64,000 bases of DNA from Marivita hallyeonensis (GCF_900129875.1 NZ_FQXC01000005.1:124001-188000), one strand, 5' to 3'. Counted from the first letter of the stretch, positions 18,757 through 28,612 are shown. Notes: generated by a model from the letters alone, not told the origin. Program-made: numbers and translations.

Positions 18757-19578
18757 TCACCCAACGCGCAGAATCGATGTGATTTCGTCGATTGCGGCGC
18801 GGATGGGCGGGTCGTGTCTGGCGTCCTGATGCGCGACGAGCCACGCTTCGTGTGTCAGGTCCGGCACCGGGTCCGACATGCGTTCAAGCGCGGCAATTGT
18901 GTCTCCTGCGAATGTAGGCAGAAGCAGGCGACCGTGCCCTGCAAGGGCAAGATCCAGACATAGACGCGGGTCGCTTGCGAGGCAGGTGATCTCGGTGCCG
19001 TGGTTTTCGTGCAACCAACGCTGGGACCGGACATTGGGCGGTGTGGCGACGATGCCGTTTACCCCCGGCTTGCCGTAAAACGCGAAATGGACCGTTGCCA
19101 GTTGTTTGCGCGCGAGCCAGGGATGCTCGGGCGGCGCGTTGCGAACGCCGATATCCGCCTCGCGTCGCGCAAGGTCCAGCGCTGCCGTGGCTGCGACGAA
19201 ATGCGGTCGCCAGTCACGCGACATGTCGGGGTTCAACCCGTGTGCGATGGCGCGCGCGGTCCAGAAGCCGGTTGTGATGCGCACGACACTTGGACCGGTT
19301 TCGGCGGCCCACCATCGTGCCACGCGACGCCGCGTGTCTTCCAACCCTGTGAGTTCATCGGCAAGAGCGCGACCCTCTGCGGTGAGCGCGTAGCCCGACG
19401 GACCCCGCTGGAACAGTGTCCGATCGAGCTGCCGTTCAAGCTGCGCCATTCGGCGCGAAAGCGTGGGCAATGGGGTTTTGGTCGCGCGACTGGCCGCGCT
19501 CAGTGATCCGGATTGAGCAACCGACGCAAACAGTGCGAGATCGTCGAGGGACGGCGGGGTTTCATTCATGAAACCCAT
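18757..19578 (-). CDS. LysR family transcriptional regulator
   Basis: A 273-residue LysR-type regulator, slightly short. The N-terminal winged helix shows LDDLALFASVAQSGSLSAASRATKTPLPTLSRRMAQLE and LFQRG, followed by a periplasmic-binding-protein-like effector domain. A divergent small gene begins 73 bases away; the gap contains the short dyad TTACT-N6-AGTAA that may be its site. Target and effector unknown. Confidence 0.9.
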   Translation of the reverse strand: MGFMNETPPSLDDLALFASVAQSGSLSAASRATKTPLPTLSRRMAQLERQLDRTLFQRGPSGYALTAEGRALADELTGLEDTRRRVARWWAAETGPSVVRITTGFWTARAIAHGLNPDMSRDWRPHFVAATAALDLARREADIGVRNAPPEHPWLARKQLATVHFAFYGKPGVNGIVATPPNVRSQRWLHENHGTEITCLASDPRLCLDLALAGHGRLLLPTFAGDTIAALERMSDPVPDLTHEAWLVAHQDARHDPPIRAAIDEITSILRVG

Positions 19579-19651
19579 GTTGCCAGAAACGACGCTGCCG
19601 AGCCATTACTTTACGCAGTAAGTTCACTCTTGGCATTTCAGGAGTGAAACG

Positions 19652-19888
19652 ATGGACCTTGAAAACGACTTCACATATCGCGCGCAGCATCCGATCACCG
19701 AACGCGATCTCATCATGCGCCGCGTGCGCAGTCACCGAAAATGGGCGCAGCGCCGGTTTTGGCTACGGCTCCGCGCGACCGTCTTCGGGCGGCGTCAGGT
19801 GCGGGTTCCGGCGAATCTGACTTGCCAGTCTGAGCGCTCGTCATCCGTGATCTTGCGGAAGGTCACGTCGGGGACGCTGAAGGCGTGA
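19652..19888 (+). CDS. Small basic protein overlapping the end of metG (tentative)
   Basis: A 78-residue frame with a strong ribosome-binding site (CAGGAG, about ten bases before the ATG). The first part is basic and amphipathic ([26 protein letters not shown]), a look shared with short DUF1127-like proteins. The last 30 residues lie opposite the 3' end of metG (94-base convergent overlap), which argues either for a shorter ancestral gene or a spurious tail. Not recognised as a named family. Confidence 0.4.
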   Translation: MDLENDFTYRAQHPITERDLIMRRVRSHRKWAQRRFWLRLRATVFGRRQVRVPANLTCQSERSSSVILRKVTSGTLKA

Positions 19889-21513
19889 CCGGCTGGGAGG
19901 GCCGAGAGCGCCTGTTCTGCACTCTCCGGCCATCGCCCGTCAGTCGACCGCATCGCCGTCAAAAGCTGCGCCGATGCATCAGGGATGAACGGGCTTGAGA
20001 TGACCGCGTAGAAAGGGATCAGATTAAGCGCCATGCGGATTTGCATCGCCGCCGCGTCCGGGTTTTCCTTGAACGTGGTCCATGGGGCGACATCCTGCAG
20101 ATATTCGTTGCCCATGACCCAAAGCGCACGTAGTGCCGCAGCGGACTTGCGGACGTCGATGGCGTCCATATGTGCTTCGTAGTCCCGCAGACCCGCTTCG
20201 AGGTCCTGCACAAGCTGCGCTTCACGGTCGCCGGGTGTACCGCCTGCAGGGACCTCTTCGCCGAATTTGGAGCGGCAGAACTTCGTCACGCGGCTGGCGA
20301 AGTTGCCGAGCACATCGGCAAGGTCCTTGTTCACCGAGCCTTGGAAGTTCTCCCAGGTGAATTCGCTGTCCGAACTTTCGGGTGCGTGGCTGAGCAACCA
20401 CCAGCGCCAATAATCGGCGGGCAGGATATCGAGCGCCTGGTCCATGAAGACCCCTCGTCCCTGTGATGTGGAGAACTGGCCACCATCGTAGTTCAGGTAG
20501 TTGAACGACTTGATATAGTCGACAAGCTTCCAGTCTTCGCCCGAACCGAGGATGGTCGAGGGGAAGCTGAGGGTGTGGAAGGGCACGTTGTCCTTGCCCA
20601 TGAACTGGGTGTAGCGCACATCGTCGGCGCCTTTGTCGGTGCGCCACCAGCGTTCCCAATCGGCGTCCGTCTTGCCATTCGCCTCGGCCCATTCGCCCGC
20701 GCAGGCGATGTATTCGATGGGCGCATCGAACCAGACGTAGAAGACCTTGCCTTCCATGCCGGGCCAGTCGTCGTCACCTTTCTTGACCGGGATACCCCAA
20801 TCAAGATCGCGGGTGATGCCGCGGTCCTGAAGGCCGTCCCCGTCGTTGAGCCATTTCTTGGCGATGGACGTGGTCAGAACGGGCCAGTCCGTTTTGCTGT
20901 CGATCCATTCCTGCAACTTGCCGCGCATTTGCGATTGGCGCAGATAGAGGTGCTTCGTTTCGCGCACTTCCAGATCGGTTGAGCCTGAAATCGCGGATCG
21001 CGGGTCGATCAGATCTGTTGGGTCAAGCTGCTTCGTGCAGTTTTCGCATTGATCGCCACGGGCCTTGTCATACCCGCAATTCGGGCAGGTGCCTTCGATA
21101 TATCGATCCGGCAGGAAGCGCTTGTCGGCGTGGGAATAGACCTGTTTTTCGGCCACTTCGCGGATCAGACCCGCGTCGGCCAGCCGTCCGGCAAAGTGCT
21201 GGGTCAGCTTGTGGTTCTGCGGGCTGGAGGATCGGCCGAAATGATCGAAGGACAGGCGGAACCCATCTGCGATTTCAGACTGCACCGCGTGCATTTCACG
21301 GCAATACTCGTCTACCGGTTTGCCCGCTTTCGCCGCTGCCAGTTCGGCCGGAGTGCCGTGTTCGTCGGTGGCGCACAGGAACATCACTTCATGCCCACGC
21401 GCACGCAGGTAGCGCGCGTAGAGGTCGGCGGGCAGTTGGCTGCCCACGAGATTGCCCAAGTGCTTGATCCCGTTGATATAGGGAATGGCCGAGGTGATGA
21501 GATGCCGTGCCAT
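19795..21513 (-). CDS. metG: Methionine--tRNA ligase
   Basis: A 572-residue class I synthetase charging initiator and elongator tRNA-Met. HIGH-type motif is GIKHLGN near residue 15; the zinc-knuckle [17 protein letters not shown] lies at about 140-156; the KMSKS-type loop is QFSTSQG, the variant usual for this subgroup. The anticodon-binding helical domain follows, with no dimerisation/tRNA-binding C-terminal extension. An MFS gene lies 70 bases downstream in reverse orientation order, on the same strand (upstream of metG). Confidence 0.96.
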   Translation of the reverse strand: MARHLITSAIPYINGIKHLGNLVGSQLPADLYARYLRARGHEVMFLCATDEHGTPAELAAAKAGKPVDEYCREMHAVQSEIADGFRLSFDHFGRSSSPQNHKLTQHFAGRLADAGLIREVAEKQVYSHADKRFLPDRYIEGTCPNCGYDKARGDQCENCTKQLDPTDLIDPRSAISGSTDLEVRETKHLYLRQSQMRGKLQEWIDSKTDWPVLTTSIAKKWLNDGDGLQDRGITRDLDWGIPVKKGDDDWPGMEGKVFYVWFDAPIEYIACAGEWAEANGKTDADWERWWRTDKGADDVRYTQFMGKDNVPFHTLSFPSTILGSGEDWKLVDYIKSFNYLNYDGGQFSTSQGRGVFMDQALDILPADYWRWWLLSHAPESSDSEFTWENFQGSVNKDLADVLGNFASRVTKFCRSKFGEEVPAGGTPGDREAQLVQDLEAGLRDYEAHMDAIDVRKSAAALRALWVMGNEYLQDVAPWTTFKENPDAAAMQIRMALNLIPFYAVISSPFIPDASAQLLTAMRSTDGRWPESAEQALSALPAGHAFSVPDVTFRKITDDERSDWQVRFAGTRT

Positions 21514-21582
21514 CGTGATGCGTCCGCGTTTTGTCCGAGGTTTGCCGTGCTTTAGCGGAACAATGGGGCAAGGGCTAGGGGA

Positions 21583-22803
21583 TCAGTCCCTGTCCCGACT
21601 CGACTTCATCAATCGGCCAATCAGAAACGACGTGCGCGGGGCATAAACGTAAGGCGTTTTCGCTTGCGTCGGGCGCACGCGCGTTCGGATGATGCCAAAA
21701 ATAACAAGGACGGCGTGCCCGACGGCGATCATCGCGAAAAGTGCGGGTGGCCCGAAGGCGGTCATCAGCACAGAGGCCAGATACGGCGCGGCGATCGCGC
21801 CGGTGGCGTACCAGAACATGAGCGCGGCCGACAGTTCCACCCGTTCGTCCGATGTTGCAAAGTCATGTGCATGCGCGGCGGCGACCGAATAGATCGGAAA
21901 GGTCGTGAGTCCGAAGATCATCGCGGTGATGAAGATGCCTGTCGTCGACAAATCCGTCAGCGTCGCCGTCAACACACAGGACGCGATTGCGGCGACCGAA
22001 AGCCAGATCAGCACCCAACGCCGGTCATATTTGTCGGCAAGCCACCCCACCGGATATTGCGCCAGTGCGCCGCCCGCCACAAATGCCGCCATGAAGAGCG
22101 CGATCTGGTCCAGTGCCAGTCCGACGCCCTGGCCATAGACTGGCCCCACCATCCGGAACGACGCCGAAGATAACGCGGCGACCACGACACCCGCGGCGGC
22201 GAGTGGCGACCGCGTAACGGCCAGCATCGGGCGCAGGCGCGGAGCAGACGGGGTCTCCGGCTGTGGACGTTTGGTCAGGGCGATTGGCAGAAGCGCCGCA
22301 CAGCAGAGGATGGCGAGCAGGTTGTAGCTCACGTAGGACGCGGGCGTGAGGACACCTATGAGGAGTTGGGCCACGAGCGACGCGCCCATATCGGCGATGC
22401 GGTAGAGCCCCATGGCACGGCCGCGCGTTTCGTTTGTCACCTCGGCCTGCAGCCACGCTTCGATCACCGTGTAGCACCCCGCAACGCAGAGACCCGTGGC
22501 CATCCGCATGATCGACCAAGCGGTGGGATCTGTCACGAGCATGTGGGCCAGAAGGCCGATGGCCCCAAGCGTGGTGAAGGCGGAAAAGGCGCGGGCATGA
22601 CCGACTGATCCGATAAGCCGCGGAGCCCACCAGCAACCGACGAAGAAACCGATGAAATGGGCCGATCCCAGAAGACCGATCTGGGCGGTTGAGAATCCAA
22701 GTGTGATGCCCGAGATCGCGTCGAGTGGGCCAACGCCGCCCGAGGAGATCTGCAAAAGGATGACGGACAGGAAGAGGGCGGCGAAGGACAGGGGCAGGCG
22801 CAT
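21583..22803 (-). CDS. MFS transporter (YcaD-like)
   Basis: A 406-residue major facilitator with twelve predicted helices. MRLPLSFAALFLSVILLQISSGGVGPLD is followed by the loop WWAPRLIGSVGHARAF and, between the two halves, GWLADKYDRRWVLIW, a classic loop motif. Similar proteins are annotated as YcaD-type transporters with no defined substrate. It ends 69 bases before metG and might share its transcript. Confidence 0.85.
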   Translation of the reverse strand: MRLPLSFAALFLSVILLQISSGGVGPLDAISGITLGFSTAQIGLLGSAHFIGFFVGCWWAPRLIGSVGHARAFSAFTTLGAIGLLAHMLVTDPTAWSIMRMATGLCVAGCYTVIEAWLQAEVTNETRGRAMGLYRIADMGASLVAQLLIGVLTPASYVSYNLLAILCCAALLPIALTKRPQPETPSAPRLRPMLAVTRSPLAAAGVVVAALSSASFRMVGPVYGQGVGLALDQIALFMAAFVAGGALAQYPVGWLADKYDRRWVLIWLSVAAIASCVLTATLTDLSTTGIFITAMIFGLTTFPIYSVAAAHAHDFATSDERVELSAALMFWYATGAIAAPYLASVLMTAFGPPALFAMIAVGHAVLVIFGIIRTRVRPTQAKTPYVYAPRTSFLIGRLMKSSRDRD

Positions 22804-22911
22804 GGGATCAGCGATAGGGCGCTGAGGATGGGATGCCTGTCTTTATTCGACGTCTCGCGTCGTTTCCGTCGCTCTGGCGGCTTTCAACCAGAATTTAATG
22901 GGTGGCCGCTT

Positions 22912-22933
22912 AGAATTTTCGTACGAAAATTCT
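22912..22933. repeat. Perfect 22-bp palindrome with TCGTACGA core
   Basis: 22912-22922 is the exact reverse complement of 22923-22933; the centre is TTTTCGTACGAAAA. It shares the CGTACG centre and the flanking AGAAT/ATTCT with the palindrome at 15226-15255. It lies 3' of imuA and 5' of the MFS gene. Confidence 0.85.
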
Positions 22934-22972
22934 TGGCCAGCGCGGGTTTTTGCCGTGTGGACGTTTCAAGTA

Positions 22973-23683
22973 CTATGCACGTGTGAGCATGCGCTCTGAC
23001 GTATGGATAGTGCCCTGATTGTTCTGGTCGTGGGCCTTTGTTGCGTCGAGGGCATGCGTTTCAACCGCTGCGTCGGGCGCGGGATCATTCGGGCTCAGCC
23101 CCTCTTTCGTGCATGTCATCACCCACTGTTTTGGCGGCGCCATGCGGGCGCGCAGGCGATCGAGCTTCCAAAGCGGTGTGTGGTGCCGATGTGCAGCGTG
23201 AAGCGCCCACCGGGTTTCAATCCCCGGCGCGCCGCCGTCTTCCGGGGTCAGCAGAAGCGCCAGCGGATGGCAGAGGCCCTTGCCGCATCCGGCTTCGGCG
23301 GCAAGGTGCAACCGCCGAACCGGCACCATGCCGGGCGGGCCGGGCAGATCGGCGATGACCACCGGTGCCTGACCGTCACGCAACGCCTCTTCCATCGCCC
23401 AGAGCAGCGTGTCACGCTTCATGGCTTTGACGAACAGGATATCGCCGGGATTGATCCACTCCGCGATTGCATCGGGGCAGAGCGAGTCGGCCGGGTCCGA
23501 TGCCGTGATCCAGATCGCAGGTCCGCCCGCCCGTGCTGTGACCGCCAGCGCCAGAGTATGCCGCGCCGCGCCGCAAAGCTCATGCACGCGCCCCAGCCGG
23601 AGGGCGATCTCGGCATCACCAAGCGTGATCTCCGGAAAGGCGCGGTGGGAGCGACGGGACAGGAGAGTGGAAGCCGGTTTCAT
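22973..23683 (-). CDS. imuA: ImuA-like SOS mutagenesis protein
   Basis: A 236-residue protein of the ImuA family, accessory to the ImuB/DnaE2 translesion mutasome. Recognisable stretches are RVHELCGAARHTLAL, VVIADLPGPPGMVPVRRLHLAAEAG and the C-terminal WKLDRLRARMAPPKQW. The start at 23683 is chosen because the upstream Met at 23707 lies inside the LexA box. Neither imuB nor dnaE2 is adjacent: the next gene on the strand is an MFS transporter after a palindrome. This makes it an orphan copy, unlike the usual three-gene cassette. Confidence 0.82.
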   Translation of the reverse strand: MKPASTLLSRRSHRAFPEITLGDAEIALRLGRVHELCGAARHTLALAVTARAGGPAIWITASDPADSLCPDAIAEWINPGDILFVKAMKRDTLLWAMEEALRDGQAPVVIADLPGPPGMVPVRRLHLAAEAGCGKGLCHPLALLLTPEDGGAPGIETRWALHAAHRHHTPLWKLDRLRARMAPPKQWVMTCTKEGLSPNDPAPDAAVETHALDATKAHDQNNQGTIHTSERMLTRA

Positions 23684-23699
23684 GGGGTGAAGTATAAAT

Positions 23700-23714
23700 G
23701 TTCCCATTTTGTTC
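23700..23714 (-). promoter_or_regulatory. LexA (SOS) box of imuA
   Basis: GTTC-N7-GTTC, with GTTC at 23700-23703 and 23711-23714, is the alphaproteobacterial LexA consensus. It lies 17-31 bases upstream of the imuA start with a TATAAA-like stretch between. DNA damage induction of imuA is therefore expected. Confidence 0.85.
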
Positions 23715-23817
23715 TCAAGAGATTCGTCGCAGATCCCGTGGTCACCTCTTGCCTCTCTGAACCGCACTTGGTCTGGTGCGCCCAAGACCGCATTTCGGGG
23801 ACAAGGACATCGCCAAC

Positions 23818-24594
23818 GTGATCGCATCGCTTCGTGCCGCCGTGCTGGCGATACTCTGTGCCCTGCCAGCGCAGGCGGCGGACATCACGGTGTTCGCCGC
23901 CGCGTCGTTGGGTGATGCGCTGACCGATTTGGCCGAGGCATGGCAGGCAGAGACGGGGCATTCCGTCACGCTTGTCCTCGCGGGAAGTTCGACGCTGGCG
24001 CGGCAGATCGAGGCCGGGGCACCTGCGGATATTTACCTGTCCGCAAACGTGGACTGGATGGATTGGTTGGCCGCGCGTGGGCGTCTGAATGAGGTGTCCC
24101 GCATCGATGTGGCGTCGAACACATTGGTCCTTGTTGCGCATGATGGGGCTGCCGCATCAGAGGTATTGCTGTCACCCAAGACCGACATCGCTGCTCTGCT
24201 CGGCACTGACGGACGATTGGCGGTGGCTTTGCCCGAAGCGGTCCCGGCGGGCCTCTATGCCAGGGCCGGGCTGGAAACGCTGGGTCTGTGGGATGACGTC
24301 TCGGACCGCCTTGCGCCGACCGACAACGTGCGCGCCGCTCTGGCACTTGTTGCGCTGGGCGAAGCTCCGTTGGGGGTCGTCTATGCGACGGACGCGCTGG
24401 CAGAGCCGCGCGTGCATGTCGTGGCGACGTTCCCCGAGGGCAGTCATCCGGCGATCGCCTATCCGGCTGCTCTGGTGGCGGAAAGCGCGGAGCCTGACGT
24501 CGCCTCGGACTTTCTTCAGTGGTTACTTTCCGCTGCCGCGCAATCTTCATTGAGGAAACATGGTTTCGGTCCACCGACGGCGGAGCCCAAATGA
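23818..24594 (+). CDS. modA: Molybdate ABC transporter substrate-binding protein
   Basis: A 258-residue periplasmic molybdate-binding protein. It has a signal peptide (LRAAVLAILCALPAQAAD, cleavage after about residue 20), then ITVFAAASLGDALTDLAEAW and LAGSSTLARQIEAGAPADIYLSAN with the serine ligands typical of ModA. The GTG at 23818 gives a normal signal peptide; an in-frame ATG at 23776 adds 14 residues. It overlaps modB by four bases. No ModE-type site was seen upstream. Confidence 0.94.
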   Translation: MIASLRAAVLAILCALPAQAADITVFAAASLGDALTDLAEAWQAETGHSVTLVLAGSSTLARQIEAGAPADIYLSANVDWMDWLAARGRLNEVSRIDVASNTLVLVAHDGAAASEVLLSPKTDIAALLGTDGRLAVALPEAVPAGLYARAGLETLGLWDDVSDRLAPTDNVRAALALVALGEAPLGVVYATDALAEPRVHVVATFPEGSHPAIAYPAALVAESAEPDVASDFLQWLLSAAAQSSLRKHGFGPPTAEPK

Positions 24595-25289
24595 TGTTGG
24601 GGCTTGGTCCGGAAGAATGGCAGGCGGTGCTTTTGTCCCTCAAAGTTTCGTTCTGGGCGACGCTGGTGAGCCTTCCTTTCGGTGTGATTTGCGCCATGGC
24701 GCTCGCGCGGGGACAGTTCATCGGGCGGGACGTTCTGAATTGGCTGGTGCATCTGCCACTGGTCTTGCCTCCGGTGGTTACAGGATATCTTTTGCTTCTG
24801 AGTTTCGGGCGTCGCGGTCCTGTGGGTGGATTTCTATACGACACCTTCGGCGTCACCTTCGCGTTTCAATGGACTGGCGCGGCGCTGGCAGCGGCCATCA
24901 TGGCCTTTCCGCTGATGGTGCGGGCCATGCGCCTTGCGATCGAGGCGGTGGACCCGAAGCTGGAAGAGGCTGCGGCCACGCTTGGCGCAAGCCGATTGCG
25001 TGTCTTCACTTCTGTGACGCTGCCATTGATCCTGCCTGGCATCATTGCGGGCGCCGTGTTGGCTTTTGCCAAAGCCATGGGGGAATTCGGCGCGACGATC
25101 ACCTTCGTGTCGAATATCCCCGGGGAAACACGCACGGTGCCCTCGGCAATCTATGCTTTCCTTCAAGTCCCGGGCGGAGAGGACGCGGCGCTTCGCTTGG
25201 TTGTCGTTGCGGTGTTCATCGCGGTCGCCGCGTTGATCCTGTCGGAATGGCTTTCGCGCCGGGTGGCAAGACGGATCGCGGGCAAATGA
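24591..25289 (+). CDS. modB: Molybdate ABC transporter permease
   Basis: A 232-residue ModB with five to six helices and the permease loop EEAAATLGASRLRVFTSVTLPLILPG, followed by GEFGATITFVSNIPGETRT. It imports molybdate (or tungstate) with ModA and ModC. The start codon overlaps the modA stop (ATGA), and its stop overlaps the modC start in the same way. Confidence 0.95.
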   Translation: MMLGLGPEEWQAVLLSLKVSFWATLVSLPFGVICAMALARGQFIGRDVLNWLVHLPLVLPPVVTGYLLLLSFGRRGPVGGFLYDTFGVTFAFQWTGAALAAAIMAFPLMVRAMRLAIEAVDPKLEEAAATLGASRLRVFTSVTLPLILPGIIAGAVLAFAKAMGEFGATITFVSNIPGETRTVPSAIYAFLQVPGGEDAALRLVVVAVFIAVAALILSEWLSRRVARRIAGK

Positions 25290-26383
25290 CGCTAACGGTG
25301 GATATCCAGCGGCAACTGGGCCACTTCTGCCTGAAGGCCGCATTCGATGCGCCAGAGGGGGTCACGGTTCTGTTCGGGCGATCGGGGAGCGGAAAGACGT
25401 CGATCATCCGTTCCATCGCAGGGCTGCTGAATCCGGATCGAGGGCGCATCCACCTGGGGGATCGGGTGCTCTTCGATAGCGACGCCCGCACCAACGTTCC
25501 GGTGCACAAGCGTCGTCTGGGATATGTGTTCCAGGACAGCCGTCTGTTTCCACACCTCTCGGTCCGGGACAACCTGTGCTATGCATCCCGCGTGTCAGGG
25601 CGAGGAAGCCGCCGGCCTGAAGAGGTGGCGGGCCTTCTTGGCATCGAGCACCTTCTTGCCCGGCGCACGCATGGCCTGTCGGGCGGGGAAGCACAGCGCA
25701 TTGCAATCGGGCGCGCGCTTTTGGCCGAGCCGGATATGCTCTTGATGGATGAACCGCTGGCCTCGCTCGACGGACCGCGCAAGGCCGAGATCCTGCCCTA
25801 TCTGGAGACATTGCGCGGCGAAACGGGTGTGTCGATCCTTTATGTGACCCACAATATGGCCGAGGTGGCGCGGTTGGCGACGCATATCGTGCTGATCGAA
25901 GACGGGACCGTCGTGCAATCCGGGCCGCCTGAACGTGTGTTGACGGATCCTGACATGGTGCGCGTCGTCGGCATTCGCGACGCCGGGGCGGTGCTGTCCG
26001 CGCGTGTCGTCGCGCAGCCGGATGATGGGGTCAGCGAACTTGCCGTTTCGGGCGGGCGCCTGTTCCTGCCAGCGGTCGACGCGCCGGTGGGATCGGAGTT
26101 GCGGGTGCGCATTCTGGCGCAGGACGTGATCCTGTCGCGGACCAGACCGGAAGGCTTGTCCGCTTTGAACATCCTTCCGGTGCGCGTCCTTGCCGTGCGC
26201 CGTGGTGAGGGGCCTGGCGTCATCGTTCAGATGCAGGCGGGCGACGACCTGTTGCTCGCCCGGATCACGCGACGCAGTGCGGATGCGATGGGCGTTGCAG
26301 AGGGCGCCACCTGCTTTGCCGTGATGAAATCCGTTGCCGTCTCGCAAACCGATATTGCGGTCGGCTTGCAGACCGGGATCTAG
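25286..26383 (+). CDS. modC: Molybdate ABC transporter ATP-binding protein
   Basis: A 365-residue ABC ATPase with Walker A GRSGSGKTS, Q-loop YVFQDSRLFPHL, signature LSGGEAQR, Walker B LLMDEPLASLD and switch histidine in VTHN. The C-terminal region (about 290-360) is a Mop/TOBE oxyanion-binding domain, with LSALNILPVRVLAV, which distinguishes ModC from other importers. The ATG overlaps the modB stop, so the three genes form one coupled operon. Confidence 0.95.
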   Translation: MTLTVDIQRQLGHFCLKAAFDAPEGVTVLFGRSGSGKTSIIRSIAGLLNPDRGRIHLGDRVLFDSDARTNVPVHKRRLGYVFQDSRLFPHLSVRDNLCYASRVSGRGSRRPEEVAGLLGIEHLLARRTHGLSGGEAQRIAIGRALLAEPDMLLMDEPLASLDGPRKAEILPYLETLRGETGVSILYVTHNMAEVARLATHIVLIEDGTVVQSGPPERVLTDPDMVRVVGIRDAGAVLSARVVAQPDDGVSELAVSGGRLFLPAVDAPVGSELRVRILAQDVILSRTRPEGLSALNILPVRVLAVRRGEGPGVIVQMQAGDDLLLARITRRSADAMGVAEGATCFAVMKSVAVSQTDIAVGLQTGI

Positions 26384-26423
26384 CCGCTAGGGTGCGCGGA
26401 CGCCAAACGAGAAGGATCGCGCG

Positions 26424-27467
26424 ATGAAGATGAACCGATTGGGCCGGACCGATCTGATGGTGTCCGAGTTGTGCCTCGGCACGATGACCTTTGGCAATCA
26501 GACACCCGAAACGGATGCACATCGACAGATAGAGATGTCGCTTGACGCGGGCATCAATTTTCTGGACGCGGCCGAGATGTACCCGGTCAATCCGGTGGCC
26601 AAGGAAACCATCGGTTTGACGGAAGAGATCCTTGGCAACTGGTTCGCCAAAAGCGGCCGTCGCAACGACTGGATTGTCGCGACCAAGCATTCGGGTGAGG
26701 GCATGCAATTTGTCCGCGATGGTGCGCCGATCACGTCCGAAAGCGTTCCCGAGGCGGTCGAAGGTTCATTGAAACGTCTCAAGACCGATCACATCGATCT
26801 GTACCAATTGCACTGGCCAAACCGTGGGTCCTACATGTTCCGCCAGAATTGGTTTTTCGATGCGACCACGCAGGACCGGACCGAAACGCTGCAGAACATG
26901 GCAGATGTGCTGGGTGCGCTGGGCCGCGAGATCGATAAGGGGCGCATTCGGCATATCGGCCTGTCCAACGAAAGCGCGTGGGGCACCATGATGTGGCTTC
27001 AAGTGGCGCAGGCGATGGCTGGTCCACGGATGGAAAGCATTCAGAATGAATATTCTCTGATGTGTCGCCTCGCCGATACCGACCTCGCCGAGGTGATGGT
27101 GCATGAACAGGTGTCATTGCTGCCCTTCTCGCCATTGGCTGCGGGTCTTCTGACCGGAAAGTATCAGAATGGCGCTATTCCCGAAGGCTCCCGGATGTTG
27201 CTCAATGACACTCTTGGTGGACGAAAGACCGACCGCGCGTTCGAAGCGGTCGATGCATATGCGCGCGTGGCAGAGGACGCGGGGTTGGATCTAACGCTGA
27301 TGTCCTTGGCGTGGTCGGCGCGGCGGCCGTTTGTGGCGTCGTCCATTTTTGGGGCGACCACGTCGGCGCAGTTGGAGCATGTGCTGAAGGCCGCCGATTT
27401 GACGCTCTCGGATGATGTACTGGAGGCGTTGGACGAGGCGCATCGCCGGCACCCCATGCCATATTGA
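26424..27467 (+). CDS. Aldo/keto reductase (Tas-like)
   Basis: A 347-residue aldo/keto reductase of the Tas subgroup. LGRTDLMVSELCLGTMTFG opens the barrel; catalytic Asp and Tyr are in FLDAAEMYP, Lys in VATKHSG and His in YQLHWPNRGS. NADPH-binding features occur near the C-terminus. The physiological substrate is unknown. It follows modC by 40 bases and may share its transcript. Confidence 0.9.
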   Translation: MKMNRLGRTDLMVSELCLGTMTFGNQTPETDAHRQIEMSLDAGINFLDAAEMYPVNPVAKETIGLTEEILGNWFAKSGRRNDWIVATKHSGEGMQFVRDGAPITSESVPEAVEGSLKRLKTDHIDLYQLHWPNRGSYMFRQNWFFDATTQDRTETLQNMADVLGALGREIDKGRIRHIGLSNESAWGTMMWLQVAQAMAGPRMESIQNEYSLMCRLADTDLAEVMVHEQVSLLPFSPLAAGLLTGKYQNGAIPEGSRMLLNDTLGGRKTDRAFEAVDAYARVAEDAGLDLTLMSLAWSARRPFVASSIFGATTSAQLEHVLKAADLTLSDDVLEALDEAHRRHPMPY

Positions 27468-27489
27468 CGTACACTCAAAGGGTCAGGTG

Positions 27490-28611
27490 ATGGCAAAGGC
27501 TCCGCTGGACGGCATTCGCATCCTAGAGGTTGAAGGGATCGGTCCCGGACCGTTCGCTGCCATGATGCTGGCCGATCTTGGGGCGGATGTGATTGTCGCG
27601 CATCGGCCCCGAACCGGTCCAGCCATCGGGATCAAGGAAAGGCCTGTCATCGATCGCGGCAAGCGGTCGATCGTGCTCGACCTCAAGGGCAATGAAGACC
27701 GCGACGTGTTCCTTGGGCTCATGAAAGGCGCAGATGGCCTGATCGAAGGGTTTCGGCCCGGCGTGATGGAGCGGTTGCAACTCGGCCCGGCGGATTGTCA
27801 TGCGATCAATCCGCGCCTCGTTTACGGGCGAATGACAGGGTGGGGGCAGGATGGTCCGTTGGCGACGCAAGCCGGGCACGACCTGAATTATCTCTCCGTC
27901 GCCGGAGCCCTTTGGGCTGTGGGACGCGAAGGGCAGGGCCCTTCCGTGCCGCCGACGGTTGTCGGCGATATCGGTGGAGGTGCATTGTACCTCGTCTCCG
28001 GCATGCTGGCGGGGTTCTTGTCTGCGGCGCGCACAGGGATGGGCACGGTGGTGGATGCCGCGATTTCCGACGGCGCAGCGCATATGCAGAACTTGCTTCT
28101 GTCGATTGAAGGCGGGGTGGAGGACGCTGCATCGCGTCGGACCAATCCCTTGGTCGGGGCGCACTGGTCGCGGACTTATGCCTGCGCCGATGGTCGCCAC
28201 ATCAGCGTGCAATGCCTGGAGCCGAAATTCTACACCGTGTTTCTGGACAGGATGGGATTGTCAGACGACGCTGACTTTCGGTCAAATCAATTTGACGCAG
28301 TAGCCTGGCCCCGCCTGTCGGAGCGTTTGTCGGCGATGTTCCTTGAACAGGATGCCAGTCATTGGGACGCGGTGTTCGCCGGAACGGATGCGTGCGTGGC
28401 GCGTGTGCTGTCTCCCAAAGAGGCCCAAACGCATCCGCACAATCAGGAGCGCGGCACGTGGTTGGAGACATCGGACGGTTTGCAGGCGGCACCTGCGCCA
28501 AGATTTCTGGATCGGGAGCCGCTGAAAGCGCAAAAGATCTCTGAGCGCAATGCGCACGGGGTTGCAATACGGGCTGCCTTAGCGGCCGGCGATGGTTGGT
28601 CTCGGCACTGA
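27490..28611 (+). CDS. Alpha-methylacyl-CoA racemase-like (CaiB/BaiF family)
   Basis: A 373-residue class III CoA-transferase-fold protein. The catalytic residues of alpha-methylacyl-CoA racemase are all in place: His130 in AGHDLNY, Asp160 in VGDIGGG and Glu245 in LEPKFY. This points to epimerising 2-methylacyl-CoA esters rather than CoA transfer, in branched fatty acid or sterol side chain breakdown. The ATG at 27490 follows 22 bases after the aldo/keto reductase stop. Confidence 0.88.
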   Translation: MAKAPLDGIRILEVEGIGPGPFAAMMLADLGADVIVAHRPRTGPAIGIKERPVIDRGKRSIVLDLKGNEDRDVFLGLMKGADGLIEGFRPGVMERLQLGPADCHAINPRLVYGRMTGWGQDGPLATQAGHDLNYLSVAGALWAVGREGQGPSVPPTVVGDIGGGALYLVSGMLAGFLSAARTGMGTVVDAAISDGAAHMQNLLLSIEGGVEDAASRRTNPLVGAHWSRTYACADGRHISVQCLEPKFYTVFLDRMGLSDDADFRSNQFDAVAWPRLSERLSAMFLEQDASHWDAVFAGTDACVARVLSPKEAQTHPHNQERGTWLETSDGLQAAPAPRFLDREPLKAQKISERNAHGVAIRAALAAGDGWSRH

Positions 28612-28612
28612 A

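Noticed and set aside
24560-25285. Upstream 242-residue extension of modC
   Set aside because: It covers modB in another frame and has no homology; modC starts at 25286 by the ATGA overlap.
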